DNA of 64,000 nt from Cytobacillus oceanisediminis (GCF_003182355.1 NZ_QGTW01000005.1:229744-293743), one strand, 5' to 3'. Counted from the first letter of the stretch, positions 18,804-26,284 are shown. The notes: generated by a model from the letters alone, not told the origin. Made by a program: numbers and translations.

Positions 18804-18837
18804 CTGCGGGAGAATCCCTAAAGGATTTTTCCCACAG
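18804..18837 (-). terminator. Intrinsic terminator of the PucR gene
   Basis: CTGTGGGAAAAATCC / GGGATTCTCCCGCAG, loop TTTA, then TTTTTTTCTTTT on the minus strand, 21 nt after the stop. Confidence 0.9.
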
Positions 18838-18857
18838 CTCTCTATTTTTCAATAAAA

Positions 18858-20570
18858 TTAATTTTGACCTGCCATAACAGCATGTTCTCCTATTTTCCAA
18901 ATTTTTATGCTCAGATCCAAAAGAAATAAATCATCCGGATCAATAAGGGATAAACCAGTCAAAGATTCAATCTTCCTTAGCCGGTACAGCAGGGACTGCC
19001 GGTGAAGATTTAGAGATCTCGCTGTCTGGCTTACATTTCCATGAAATTGATTATAGGCAATGAAAGTGCCGATCAAATCCATGTGCCGCTGCTCGTCATA
19101 ATGTACAAGAGGCTCAATAGTTGACATAATGATCTCTTTCATCTCATTATTGCCGGCCATATTTAATAGCACCCTATCCACTCTTGTTTGCTCATACATC
19201 ATCCGCTGCCCGGAACCCTTTTTCCGCCGCCCGATACTTAAAGCAGTGCTTGCATGACGAAAGCTTTCCCCAAATCCTAAAATTCCTTCAAAAGCATTGC
19301 CGATGCCCCAGGATATGACAACTTCAGGAAGCAAATTTCCCAGGCGCCGTTCTACAAGATCAAGGAAATTTGTAGCGTTTTCATTTTCCTTCACCCCCGG
19401 AGTTTCCAGGAAAATGACAAGCTGTTCACCCTGATAGGTCATCAGCATGTCCTTTTTAAGGGACTGGGCTGCATAGTAGATTTCTTCCTCGATATATTGA
19501 ATCATGCTTTCAAGCCAATGTTCATATGAATCATAGTCCTGTTTGCGCTTTTGGAATATTATTTTCATATTTTCCGGATATCCGACAATACACACATACG
19601 GATGCTTAAGATTATATCCAAGCAATTTTGCCCTGGAATCAGCTTGTTCAAAAGAGAGGAATTCGCCTTTAGCAAGCTCCTGAACAAAATCGCTGCGAAG
19701 ACGCACTTTTGTTTCTTCAATAGCATTTTTCCTTGAAAGCCAAAGAGCAATCGTAGTTGCAGCATGCTCTAACACGTTAACTCGAAAAAGAGTGAGAAAG
19801 GATTCGATTGATTCGGAACCAGGAACCAATACAAAAATATAACCTTGTGGATTGTCGGCTACCTGGAGGACCGGAATCTGAAAAACAAACCGGTTTTCTA
19901 TCTTAACCATTTGGAACTTTTGAAACATGGGGTCTCCTTTTAATAGAGTGCTATCTGTCCTTGATGGAAGAATACCTTGCAGGACATATTTTTTCCACTC
20001 TTTTATAAAGGCTTGTGTGTGGATGCTTTTTTTTTGAAGGGTGCCGGATCGGTCTGTAATGGCGATCGGATACCCAATATGCTTTTCAACGAATTTTGAG
20101 ATTTCCTTCAGGTCCGTGTCTTTTAGAATGAATTTAAGAAGCTCCTGCTGAACCTTTTCCGATTTTTCACGTTCTTTATATTCGATATCATTAATCTCTT
20201 TCATAACCGATTCGATAATACTGGAAAAGCGGATTTCCCATGGAATCACAATAATAATAAAATTATTCTTTTCGGCCAATTCTATTACCTCAGTGGGAAT
20301 ATCAAAAATGTATCTTCCCAAAGCGACCATCAGAGCGGAAGCGTCGGAGTCGATCACATCCTGAACGAACTTTTTGAAAGCTTCAGCGTCCTCTCCGCAG
20401 CCAATCCCTGTCGTCAATACCGCTTCATTTTTTCGGACAAAGTTTTCCACCGGCATTTCGATGGCTGAAATCCATTGAATATGCCGTTTTTCGGCATATT
20501 CCTTTCCGGTAACAATCTTGGCGCTATTGAGAATCTTGTATTTTAGTACATCTTTAACTGTTAATCTCAT
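18858..20570 (-). CDS. PucR family transcriptional regulator
   Basis: 570 residues: an N-terminal PucR ligand-sensing domain (VKDVLKYKIL, then FVRKNEAVLTTGIG, about 1-125), a middle GAF-like/GGDEF-related region, and a C-terminal HTH (FHGNVSQTARSLNLHRQSLLYRLRKIESLTGL) typical of PucR/CdaR activators. It lies between eutB and the doeA operon on the same strand, with its own terminator, so it is the obvious regulator of hydroxyectoine/ectoine catabolism. Known proteobacterial clusters use the MocR protein EnuR instead. The inducer is likely a pathway intermediate such as acetyl-diaminobutyrate, which is inference. Confidence 0.85.
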   Translation of the reverse strand: MRLTVKDVLKYKILNSAKIVTGKEYAEKRHIQWISAIEMPVENFVRKNEAVLTTGIGCGEDAEAFKKFVQDVIDSDASALMVALGRYIFDIPTEVIELAEKNNFIIIVIPWEIRFSSIIESVMKEINDIEYKEREKSEKVQQELLKFILKDTDLKEISKFVEKHIGYPIAITDRSGTLQKKSIHTQAFIKEWKKYVLQGILPSRTDSTLLKGDPMFQKFQMVKIENRFVFQIPVLQVADNPQGYIFVLVPGSESIESFLTLFRVNVLEHAATTIALWLSRKNAIEETKVRLRSDFVQELAKGEFLSFEQADSRAKLLGYNLKHPYVCIVGYPENMKIIFQKRKQDYDSYEHWLESMIQYIEEEIYYAAQSLKKDMLMTYQGEQLVIFLETPGVKENENATNFLDLVERRLGNLLPEVVISWGIGNAFEGILGFGESFRHASTALSIGRRKKGSGQRMMYEQTRVDRVLLNMAGNNEMKEIIMSTIEPLVHYDEQRHMDLIGTFIAYNQFHGNVSQTARSLNLHRQSLLYRLRKIESLTGLSLIDPDDLFLLDLSIKIWKIGEHAVMAGQN

Positions 20571-20819
20571 GTTGGCTCCCCTCTGAACACCTTAAGATTA
20601 AAAAGATCGAAGACTTTTATTATAGGAAACCATATTCAGATAGCAACGTCTACTATTAATTTTACGCTCTTCTAGTTAATATTTTATTAATATAACAATG
20701 TCATCACATTTCCATATTAATAGGGGAAAGGATTCTATTCTTTTTCCAAAAATGCGGCTTCGGAAATCCCTGGCTATTTCATATCGTAAGGACTTAAAAT
20801 AAGCTAATGCCGCCGACTT

Positions 20820-20940
20820 TTTTACACTTTAACGAAGCTTTCTTGAATGCAGTAGCCCATGATGGCGTAAAGTTTGAATGCCATAATAGGCACCTTTCAG
20901 TACCTCTCTGATAGTATCAATTCCGGCATTAACATCATTC
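20820..20940 (-). pseudogene. Possible aspartase N-terminal remnant
   Basis: Directly after the eutB stop, one frame reads EVLKGAYYGIQTLRHHG before a stop. YYGIQTLR is the N-terminal signature of aspartate ammonia-lyases. Nothing else of that family follows. If real, a lost aspartase would fit a pathway that ends in aspartate. The match is only eight or nine residues. The rest of the 20571-20940 gap shows no gene. Confidence 0.25.
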
Positions 20941-21951
20941 TCACCCTTCACTGCCAATGGCATAATCTTGAATTACCCGATGAATGACAGAAAGATCCAC
21001 ATTATGTCCGCTGATGATTACAGCAACGTCCCCCTCCTGCCGGGGAATTTTCCCGCCTAAAATCGCTGCAATTCCAGTGGCTGCTGCCCCCTCCATAATC
21101 ATTCTGTGCTTATCTATCATAAAAGCCATGCTGTATGCAATCTCCTCTTCTGGAATCAGATAAGCTTTATCCATGTATTCCTGAACCATACGGAAGGTGT
21201 AACTGTTATCCAGGCCGATTCCCCCCAGCAAGCTGTCGGCAAGAGTCTCACTCTCTTCAAGCAATACAGGTTTCCCCGCTTTTAAACTCTCATGCATTAC
21301 AGCAGATTTTTCCATACAAACACCTGAAACCCTTATCCCCTTGTCATTTGATTTTATGGCGAGCCCAATCCCTGAAAGAAGACCTCCGCCTGAAAGGGGT
21401 ACAATCAAATCTGTTAAGTTCGGAAGTTCCTCCAAAAGCTCCAACCCGATCGTTCCCTGTCCGGCAATCACATAGGGATCATCGAACGGCGGAATCACAG
21501 TCAGCCCTTCCATCCTCTCCAGCTCATAGCACCGTTCCCCGGCGGCATCCTGGCTGTCACCGTAAATGTCTATTTTGGCTCCCAGCCTTTTTAATGAATC
21601 GACCTTAGCTTTAGGGACACGGTTTGATATGCATACAACGGCCTTAACTCCAAGCTTTTTTGCCACATACGCAACAGCCATTCCATGGTTCCCCGTTGAA
21701 TATGTAGCAATCCCTCGCCCTCTCTCTTCGGAGCTTAAGCTCAAAATTTTATTCGCTGCCCCTCTGACTTTAAAGGCTCCAATTTCATGAACATTTTCCA
21801 GTTTCAAAAAAACCCTCCGGCCCATTTTTTCAGAAAGGACCGCTGATTGAATCAATGGAGTCTTATATACCAGGGAAGAAATTCGTTTCTTTGCTTCCCA
21901 AATATCGCGGATGGAAATCCCTATTCTTCCTTTCACAGATTTTAAATGCAT
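20941..21951 (-). CDS. eutB: Hydroxyectoine utilization dehydratase EutB (threonine dehydratase-like)
   Basis: 336 residues from the ATG at 21951 (a TTG one codon earlier is equally possible). The ATG at 21972 lies on the ribosome-binding site GGAGGGGG. Fold-type II PLP enzyme: Lys61 in GAFKVRGAANK, YSTGNHGMAVAYVAK, the glycine loop PLSGGGLLSG, and KSAVMHESL. EutB is distinguished from catabolic threonine dehydratase by its context and by blocks such as VVCISNRVPKAKVDSLKRLG. It is thought to remove water from hydroxyectoine before EutC reduces the product. It is a separate transcription unit upstream of the PucR gene. Confidence 0.78.
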   Translation of the reverse strand: MHLKSVKGRIGISIRDIWEAKKRISSLVYKTPLIQSAVLSEKMGRRVFLKLENVHEIGAFKVRGAANKILSLSSEERGRGIATYSTGNHGMAVAYVAKKLGVKAVVCISNRVPKAKVDSLKRLGAKIDIYGDSQDAAGERCYELERMEGLTVIPPFDDPYVIAGQGTIGLELLEELPNLTDLIVPLSGGGLLSGIGLAIKSNDKGIRVSGVCMEKSAVMHESLKAGKPVLLEESETLADSLLGGIGLDNSYTFRMVQEYMDKAYLIPEEEIAYSMAFMIDKHRMIMEGAAATGIAAILGGKIPRQEGDVAVIISGHNVDLSVIHRVIQDYAIGSEG

Positions 21952-21972
21952 CAATGTTTGTTCCCCCTCCAT

Positions 21973-22316
21973 ATAAGAATTTCTTTATTAATAGTAGTCC
22001 GATTTTTCAGATATTTCAATTGTCCAAAGTGCTGATAAAAGGAAAATTTTTTCATACAAATTTTATAACACTGTAGGAAAATCTTTGTAAACTTGACCAT
22101 AAATGATGGAATAATTATCAATTAAGTCCTCCTTTTTTTATTCCCTTTTAAATAGGACGCTGTTAGAGCAGTAAATTCTCTTCCCCTCTCCTTTTGTCCA
22201 GTTGTATATAAAACAATAACGCCATTTTTATATTTATGAATAACATTCTTAACATTAAAAGGAACTGCTTCCCCTACTGTATACAGAACTTGAAAAACTT
22301 CTTCAAGCTAATCTGT
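21973..22316. other. Divergent intergenic region, nothing identified
   Basis: AT-rich spacer between eutB and the MarR operon promoter. A pyrimidine-rich stretch near 22120-22200 has no clear hairpin. No gene seen. Confidence 0.4.
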
Positions 22317-22379
22317 TTGACTTCAGAAATCAATAGGAGTATATTAATTGATGCATCAATAATTGACCTATCAATTAAT
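22317..22379 (+). promoter_or_regulatory. MarR operon promoter and operator
   Basis: TTGACT (22317-22322), 17-bp spacer, TATATT (22340-22345). Immediately downstream, 22343-22379 carries ATTAATTGAT ... ATCAATTAAT as an outer dyad, with the perfect palindrome TTGATGCATCAA inside. This fits an autorepressing MarR-family operator overlapping the transcription start. Confidence 0.75.
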
Positions 22380-22397
22380 AAAAAGGTGGAGGATGCT

Positions 22398-22826
22398 TTG
22401 TTCAAATGTTCGAAGGAAGAAGAGTTAATTGCCCAGAGGCTGTTTGAACTCAATAAACAGACCATGCCGAAGTTTGAGCGCTGTACAGGCATCAGCCAGT
22501 CGCGGCTAGAGATCCTGCGAGAGCTTTTTGAAGCAGAGGAAATTACCCAGAGGGCTCTTCAGAAAAAGGTAAATATCGACCACGCAGCCGTTACCAGGCA
22601 CCTTAAACAGCTTGAAGAAAAAGGAATGGTCATACGCAGGAAAAATCCAGAAGATAACCGCTTTACCTATGTCCGTCTGACCGATGAGGGCAAAGTGAAA
22701 ATCGCTGCTTACTGCGAAGAAAAACAGCGGTTCATTGCAAATGTCCTAAAAGGCTTTTCAAATGAAGAGCGTATTGCACTTTTAAATATGCTTACACGCA
22801 TTCAGGAGAATGTAGAGAAAATTTAA
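22398..22826 (+). CDS. MarR family transcriptional repressor, TTG start
   Basis: 142 residues from the TTG at 22398, which follows GGTGGAGG at a normal distance. The upstream in-frame ATG would place the promoter and operator inside the gene. Winged helix: ITQRALQKKVNIDHAAVTRHLKQLEEKGMVIRRKNPEDNRFTYVRLTDEG. Two cysteines near the N terminus (FKCSKEEE and FERCTGIS) could be redox or electrophile sensors as in YodB/MhqR, which is inference. It is the first gene of an operon with a nitroreductase and a quinol monooxygenase-like protein, matching quinone or nitro-compound stress regulons. Confidence 0.85.
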   Translation: MFKCSKEEELIAQRLFELNKQTMPKFERCTGISQSRLEILRELFEAEEITQRALQKKVNIDHAAVTRHLKQLEEKGMVIRRKNPEDNRFTYVRLTDEGKVKIAAYCEEKQRFIANVLKGFSNEERIALLNMLTRIQENVEKI

Positions 22827-22851
22827 TTACACCACGAAAAGGAGAGTCATC

Positions 22852-23487
22852 ATGAATAAAACAGCAATAAACGACTTTAAAGAAATTGTAACAGGCCGCC
22901 GTTCCATCCGGAATTACAATCCTGACGTTAAAATCAGCAGAGAAGAAATGGCTGAAATTCTTGAGGAAGCCGCTTTAGCTCCTTCCTCCGTTAATTTGCA
23001 GCCGTGGCGCTTTGTGGTCATTGATTCAAAAAGAGGCAAAGAAACTCTGGCTCCACTGGCGAAATTCAATCAAAGACAAGTCCAGACTTCCGCAGCCGTA
23101 ATTGCGGTTTTTGTGGATATGAAGAGCGAAGAGTACCTGGAAAGGATCTATAATACAGCTGTAGAAAAAGGCTACATGCCAGCTGAGGTAAGAGACCAGC
23201 AGGTTCCAGCGATCAAAGGTCTGGTAGAAAGCATGTCATTTGAGCAAAAGAAAGAAATGAATCTAATCGACGCTGGCCTTGTTTCCATGCAGCTGATGCT
23301 TGCTGCCCGTGCCCATGGCTATGATACCAATCCAATCGGCGGCTATGAAAAGGACCGCATTGCTGAAAGCTTTGATTTGGACAAGGAACGCTACTATCCT
23401 GTTATGCTGATTTCAATCGGAAAAGCCGCTGACCAGGGATACAAATCTGTCCGCTTGCCTGTTGATACCATAGCGGAATGGAAATAA
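22852..23487 (+). CDS. Nitroreductase family protein
   Basis: 211 residues, an FMN-dependent NAD(P)H nitro/quinone reductase. N-terminal RRSIRNYNP binds the FMN phosphate, followed by APSSVNLQPWRFVVI and a C-terminal GGYEKDRIAESFDL region. AAAAGGAG precedes the ATG. Together with the MarR repressor upstream and the ABM-domain protein downstream it likely detoxifies quinones or nitroaromatics by two-electron reduction. Substrate unknown. Confidence 0.88.
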   Translation: MNKTAINDFKEIVTGRRSIRNYNPDVKISREEMAEILEEAALAPSSVNLQPWRFVVIDSKRGKETLAPLAKFNQRQVQTSAAVIAVFVDMKSEEYLERIYNTAVEKGYMPAEVRDQQVPAIKGLVESMSFEQKKEMNLIDAGLVSMQLMLAARAHGYDTNPIGGYEKDRIAESFDLDKERYYPVMLISIGKAADQGYKSVRLPVDTIAEWK

Positions 23488-23508
23488 CACCATAAGGAGA
23501 AATAAAGA

Positions 23509-23805
23509 ATGATTATTATTCATGCAGGTTTTCAAGTACACCCCGAGAAAGAATATGATTTTCTGGCTGAAATCCGCCCGTTAATTGATGCTTCCCGATC
23601 GGAAGAAGGCAATATTTCATATGATCTTTTAAAAGATACTGATAAAGCCGGATCCTACACCATGGTGGAGCTTTGGACAGACATGGACGCTGTAAAATTC
23701 CATAATCAGACGGAACACTTTACTGAATTCACTGCCAAGGCATCACAGTTTATGGCTGCCCCTCCTCAGGTGAAGCTGTTCAATGCCAATCCTATTGAGA
23801 AATAA
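23509..23805 (+). CDS. Antibiotic biosynthesis monooxygenase (ABM)-domain protein, quinol monooxygenase-like
   Basis: 98 residues of the dimeric ferredoxin-like ABM/YgiN fold: IIHAGFQVHPEKEYDFLAEIRPLIDASRSEEGNISYDLL, then YTMVELWTDMDAVKFHNQTEHF. The conserved His and the SxxEEGxxxYxL motif fit. Members oxidise quinols or remove reactive oxygen adducts. Last gene of the MarR operon, 21 bp after the nitroreductase, followed by a strong terminator. Confidence 0.85.
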   Translation: MIIIHAGFQVHPEKEYDFLAEIRPLIDASRSEEGNISYDLLKDTDKAGSYTMVELWTDMDAVKFHNQTEHFTEFTAKASQFMAAPPQVKLFNANPIEK

Positions 23806-23811
23806 AAACAA

Positions 23812-23842
23812 TGCCTGCCCCCACTAATAATCGGGGCAGGCA
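23812..23842. terminator. Bidirectional terminator
   Basis: TGCCTGCCCC / GGGGCAGGCA with an 11-nt loop, then CTTTTATTT on the plus strand. It ends the MarR operon and sits next to the convergent small gene at 23846. Confidence 0.9.
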
Positions 23843-23845
23843 CTT

Positions 23846-23992
23846 TTATTTCCCTTGGTTCTCTTTCTGATCATGATAAGCAATAAGAATAACTTCTTCC
23901 CCTTTTTCCTTGCTTAATTGTTTCTCAAGATTATGCACCTGCTGAAGGTCTCCACCCGTTAAATTTGCAAAACCATACTGTTTATTGTTCAT
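23846..23992 (-). CDS. Small hypothetical protein, 48 aa
   Basis: ATG at 23992 with AAAAGGTG six bases upstream. The product (NNKQYGFANLTGGDLQQV...) is polar, with LQQVHNLEKQLSKEKGEEVILIAY probably one amphipathic helix then a strand. No family is recognised with confidence. Similar short soluble proteins are common in Bacillaceae. It stands alone and converges on the MarR operon. Confidence 0.55.
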   Translation of the reverse strand: MNNKQYGFANLTGGDLQQVHNLEKQLSKEKGEEVILIAYHDQKENQGK

Positions 23993-24202
23993 GTTCATCA
24001 CCTTTTCATTTAGTCTCATTAAATCAAGTATTTGTTTTGAAACCATTTTTATTCAAGATTTGCGGGAAATAAGAAGCGGATTTTTACCTAATCAAGACCG
24101 GTTTCTTCAAACAAGGTGTTTGCCTTAAATGAATAACCCATTTATTTCCAATTAATAAGAATAAACAGTCAGTGTTCAGCCAAGGACAAGGAGGCAAAAA
24201 GA

Positions 24203-24777
24203 ATGAGTTGGAGAGAATATGACAGATTTGGCAATCAAAAATTTATAAGGGTTTCCAATCGCCGTCAGGATGTTAGTTTTGACTTTCACAATGATTCTTA
24301 TGAAGAGTTTGAATCCCCATCTGAGGTACAAGCCCAGACAGGGAGAAAAAGAGATAAACACAGAAGCCGAAGTGCTGTAAGAGGTTTGAGTCCATCAGCG
24401 TGCCAGAAACTTGCGGATATTATAGGAGGAGATGTAGCGGTAACTGAGCCAGCCCGTATAGTTCAGCGCCTTCGAGATATTGATGCAAAATACTGGACCG
24501 CACCACCCGTTCCCCTCTTGCACTTCCTTTCGCACTTTCATTTGAAAATAGCCGCGGCACAGATACTCTTAACTTGGGTGAAACTGTCATCCTTCAAAAA
24601 GAGATTAATCCGTTCCTATCAGAGTTAAGAAAACGGGGAATTATCGTTACGGCTTTGCACAACCATTGGCTTTTTGAAGAACCGCGTCTCATGTATATGC
24701 ACTTGGAAAATGTCGGCGACCCATTTGAATTTGCCAGAAATAGCATCGAAGCAGCCGGGGAAGCAGATCTTTTCTAA
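24203..24777 (+). pseudogene. DUF1259 (LppY/LpqO-type) gene with a one-base deletion
   Basis: The first part (24203 to about 24490) encodes SACQKLADIIGGDVAVTEPARIVQRLRDIDAK. The second part (to 24777) encodes, in the next frame, ILDRTTRSPLALPFALSFENSRGTDTLNLGETVILQ and then EINPFLSELRKRGIIVTALHNHWLFEEPRLMYMHLENVGDP. Both are parts of one DUF1259 protein of about 191 aa. Adding one A to the four-A run at 24487-24490 restores the frame (DAKILDR). AAGGAGGC precedes the ATG. The remainder is intact, so this is either a recent mutation or a sequencing error. Function of the family is unknown. Confidence 0.8.
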
Positions 24778-24780
24778 AGA

Positions 24781-24809
24781 AACCATTTGGATTTACATCA
24801 CAAATGGTT
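24781..24809 (+). terminator. Intrinsic terminator after the DUF1259 gene
   Basis: AACCATTTG / CAAATGGTT stem, loop of about 11 nt, followed by TTTTTATTA. Confidence 0.85.
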
Positions 24810-24825
24810 TTTTATTAGCGAACCC

Positions 24826-24984
24826 CTAGTGCCCTAGTACGACAACACTGATGATGGATAAAACCAGGCTTAATACCAACGTCATGCCCCAATGTTTCTT
24901 TTCAGTCATCTTAAAAAGGATATTTAAGACTGAACTGATTAAGATAAAAACGAAAAAAACAAATAATAGCATATATAATTCCAT
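24826..24984 (-). CDS. Small membrane protein, 52 aa
   Basis: ATG at 24984 directly after GGAGGAGGCAAT. Two predicted membrane helices (LLFVFFVFILISSVLNILF and MTLVLSLVLSIISVVVL) joined by a short charged loop KMTEKKHWG. No family recognised. Lies downstream of the GNAT gene on the same strand but beyond a terminator. Confidence 0.6.
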   Translation of the reverse strand: MELYMLLFVFFVFILISSVLNILFKMTEKKHWGMTLVLSLVLSIISVVVLGH

Positions 24985-25031
24985 ATTGCCTCCTCCTTTT
25001 TTTCTAATTTTTTCCTTTTCAACCGAATAAA

Positions 25032-25051
25032 AAGGACCAAAACTGGTCCTT
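25032..25051 (-). terminator. Intrinsic terminator of the GNAT gene
   Basis: AAGGACC / GGTCCTT with a 6-nt loop followed by TTTATT on the minus strand. Confidence 0.8.
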
Positions 25052-25057
25052 CTCTTC

Positions 25058-25510
25058 CTATCCGATCTGTTTGACAACAGCCATTTCTTTCCCGAACCGG
25101 TCACCGTGACCCACAAACCCTAAACTTCTATAAAGGTTGTGCGCTCCCTGGTTTTCCGGATGATAGCCTACAACAATGTTCTTCACATCGGGCAGCTTAG
25201 CCATTTCAGCAATCATCAGCTCCGTCGCTTTTTTGCCAATTCCCTTGCCTTGGTAATTCTTGTCTACCATGATTCTATATATCCAGTATCCATAAAGCTC
25301 TTCTCGCACCGTGTTGAACATGAAAAAGCCGACTACTTTTTCTTCAAAATAGATTGCATATGGTTTTAAAGTGGTTTCAAATTTGCTCTGGGCAATGGAA
25401 ACAGCGTTCGGCTCGAGATAAGCTATTTGTTCTTCCGAAACCTCTAATAGACAGCAGTCATACCAGTTCTCTGCATTTAATTCTGCAATTCTAACTTGTA
25501 TTGTATTCAC
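25058..25510 (-). CDS. GNAT acetyltransferase, spermidine/spermine acetyltransferase-like, GTG start
   Basis: 150 residues; motif A is YRIMVDKNYQGKGIGKKATELMIAEM (acetyl-CoA pyrophosphate loop QGKGIG), then NIVVGYHPENQGAHNLYRSLGF. The sequence resembles BltD/PaiA-type polyamine acetyltransferases. It starts at GTG 25510 with AAGGGGAA upstream. A short peptide ORF and two mutually exclusive hairpins precede it, suggesting regulation by translation of the leader. Substrate unproven. Confidence 0.82.
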   Translation of the reverse strand: MNTIQVRIAELNAENWYDCCLLEVSEEQIAYLEPNAVSIAQSKFETTLKPYAIYFEEKVVGFFMFNTVREELYGYWIYRIMVDKNYQGKGIGKKATELMIAEMAKLPDVKNIVVGYHPENQGAHNLYRSLGFVGHGDRFGKEMAVVKQIG

Positions 25511-25515
25511 AAAAA

Positions 25516-25573
25516 TTCCCCTTTTCGCTTTTTTGGGGGAACGCTAACAATTTGTTAATTAGGCGTTAACCCC
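25516..25573 (-). promoter_or_regulatory. Candidate leader-peptide attenuator in front of the GNAT gene
   Basis: In the minus-strand transcript, segment A (GGGGTTAACGC, 25573-25563, inside the last leader codons) pairs with segment B (GCGTTCCCC, 25544-25536), extended by TAACA/TGTTA to about 14 bp. B can instead pair through TTCCCC with GGGGAA (25521-25516), the GNAT ribosome-binding site. The two pairings exclude each other, as in erm/cat-type translational attenuators. Confidence 0.5.
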
Positions 25574-25611
25574 TTATTTTTAACCGCAGCCAGTGCCATT
25601 TTTTTTAGCAT
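25555..25611 (-). CDS. 18-residue leader peptide candidate
   Basis: ATG at 25611, preceded by AAAAGGAGG eight bases upstream, the strongest ribosome-binding site nearby. It encodes MLKKMALAAVKNKGLTPN then TAA, 44 bp before the GNAT start. Its last codons (AAG GGG TTA ACG CC) form one arm of the hairpin described for this region, so a ribosome finishing the peptide would melt that hairpin. Codon use is unremarkable. It could alternatively be a free small protein. Confidence 0.5.
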   Translation of the reverse strand: MLKKMALAAVKNKGLTPN

Positions 25612-25662
25612 AATGAACGCCTCCTTTTAACAGAATTGTCTAAAAATAACAAGGACATGTAC

Positions 25663-25668
25663 ATTATA
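25663..25668 (-). promoter_or_regulatory. -10 box of the leader/GNAT transcript
   Basis: TATAAT on the minus strand about 52 nt upstream of the leader-peptide ATG. The -35 at 17 bp is poor (CTGAAT). Confidence 0.45.
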
Positions 25669-25776
25669 CTATAATTTTCCAAAAAATTCAGCGGCAGTCT
25701 GAAACGATTTTTAGTTATGTTTTCAGAAAAAAACCATATATAAATACTGATTCAAAAAAGGGGAGGATGCGATAAT

Positions 25777-26034
25777 ATGCAAACAAAGCAAATTCGTTTA
25801 CGGAGAATTCAAAACCTGGCTTATGACATTATGGCGGAAATGAATTCAAAGGAAGAACTGAAAAAGAGTGATTCCTACAGATCGGTGATCGATCACCTTT
25901 CCAGAGCAATTGGGGAGCTTTCTGATCCTTCTGGCGATTACTCCTTGGACTATGTAGAAGAAAAAGTCGGAACGGCTCATTATAAGATATTTAAAAACAT
26001 GAAAAAACTAACGCCTCTCCGTAAAACTCAATAA
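25777..26034 (+). CDS. Hypothetical protein, 85 aa
   Basis: ATG at 25777 with GGGGAGG upstream. Charged, mostly helical product (LRRIQNLAYDIMAEMNSKEELKKSDSYRSVIDHLSRAIGEL, then YVEEKVGTAHYKIFKNMKKLTPL). No signal peptide, cysteine or membrane segment. No family recognised. Divergent from the leader-peptide transcript and upstream of the orphan Fur-box promoter. Confidence 0.6.
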   Translation: MQTKQIRLRRIQNLAYDIMAEMNSKEELKKSDSYRSVIDHLSRAIGELSDPSGDYSLDYVEEKVGTAHYKIFKNMKKLTPLRKTQ

Positions 26035-26046
26035 ATGATTGAGAAA

Positions 26047-26083
26047 TTGGCAAAGGGATGGATAAAACTGATAATGATTATCA
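26047..26083 (+). promoter_or_regulatory. Promoter overlapped by a perfect Fur box
   Basis: TTGGCA (26047-26052), 17-bp spacer, GATAAT (26070-26075). The -10 lies inside TGATAATGATTATCA (26069-26083), an exact 7-1-7 Fur operator. It reads rightward into a 45-bp convergent gap and then antisense to the DUF1540 gene. No coding region follows on this strand. Confidence 0.65.
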
Positions 26084-26100
26084 ATACTAAACAAAGAACA

Positions 26101-26120
26101 GGTAACCAAAAATGGTTACC
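26101..26120. terminator. Hairpin between convergent units
   Basis: GGTAACC / GGTTACC with a 6-nt loop. On the minus strand it is followed by TGTTCTTTGTTTAG and probably ends the DUF1540 transcript. On the plus strand it would end a roughly 40-nt RNA from the Fur-box promoter. Confidence 0.5.
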
Positions 26121-26128
26121 TTAACGTC

Positions 26129-26284
26129 TTAAACTTCTGGTTCAAATGTTTTGCAATCTGTTTCTTTACTATTGGAAGCCTGTTTGCCTTTATGGCTGAC
26201 AACGTAGATAGCTTCTGCACCACATTTATTTCCCTTTTCCCAATACGTGCAGTTATTTACTTCACAAAGGACATCTTTAGCCAT
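26129..26284 (-). CDS. DUF1540 protein, small cysteine-rich
   Basis: 51 residues from the ATG at 26284. Four cysteines in the DUF1540 pattern (VLCEVNNCTYW, GNKCGAEAI, ETDCKTFEP), suggesting a metal-binding knuckle; the family has no assigned function. AGGAGGTGAT precedes the ATG, but this site is wholly inside a perfect 20-bp stem that ends one base before the start codon. It follows a GNAT gene by 63 bp with no room for a clear promoter of its own. An iron-responsive promoter faces it from downstream. Confidence 0.8.
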   Translation of the reverse strand: MAKDVLCEVNNCTYWEKGNKCGAEAIYVVSHKGKQASNSKETDCKTFEPEV

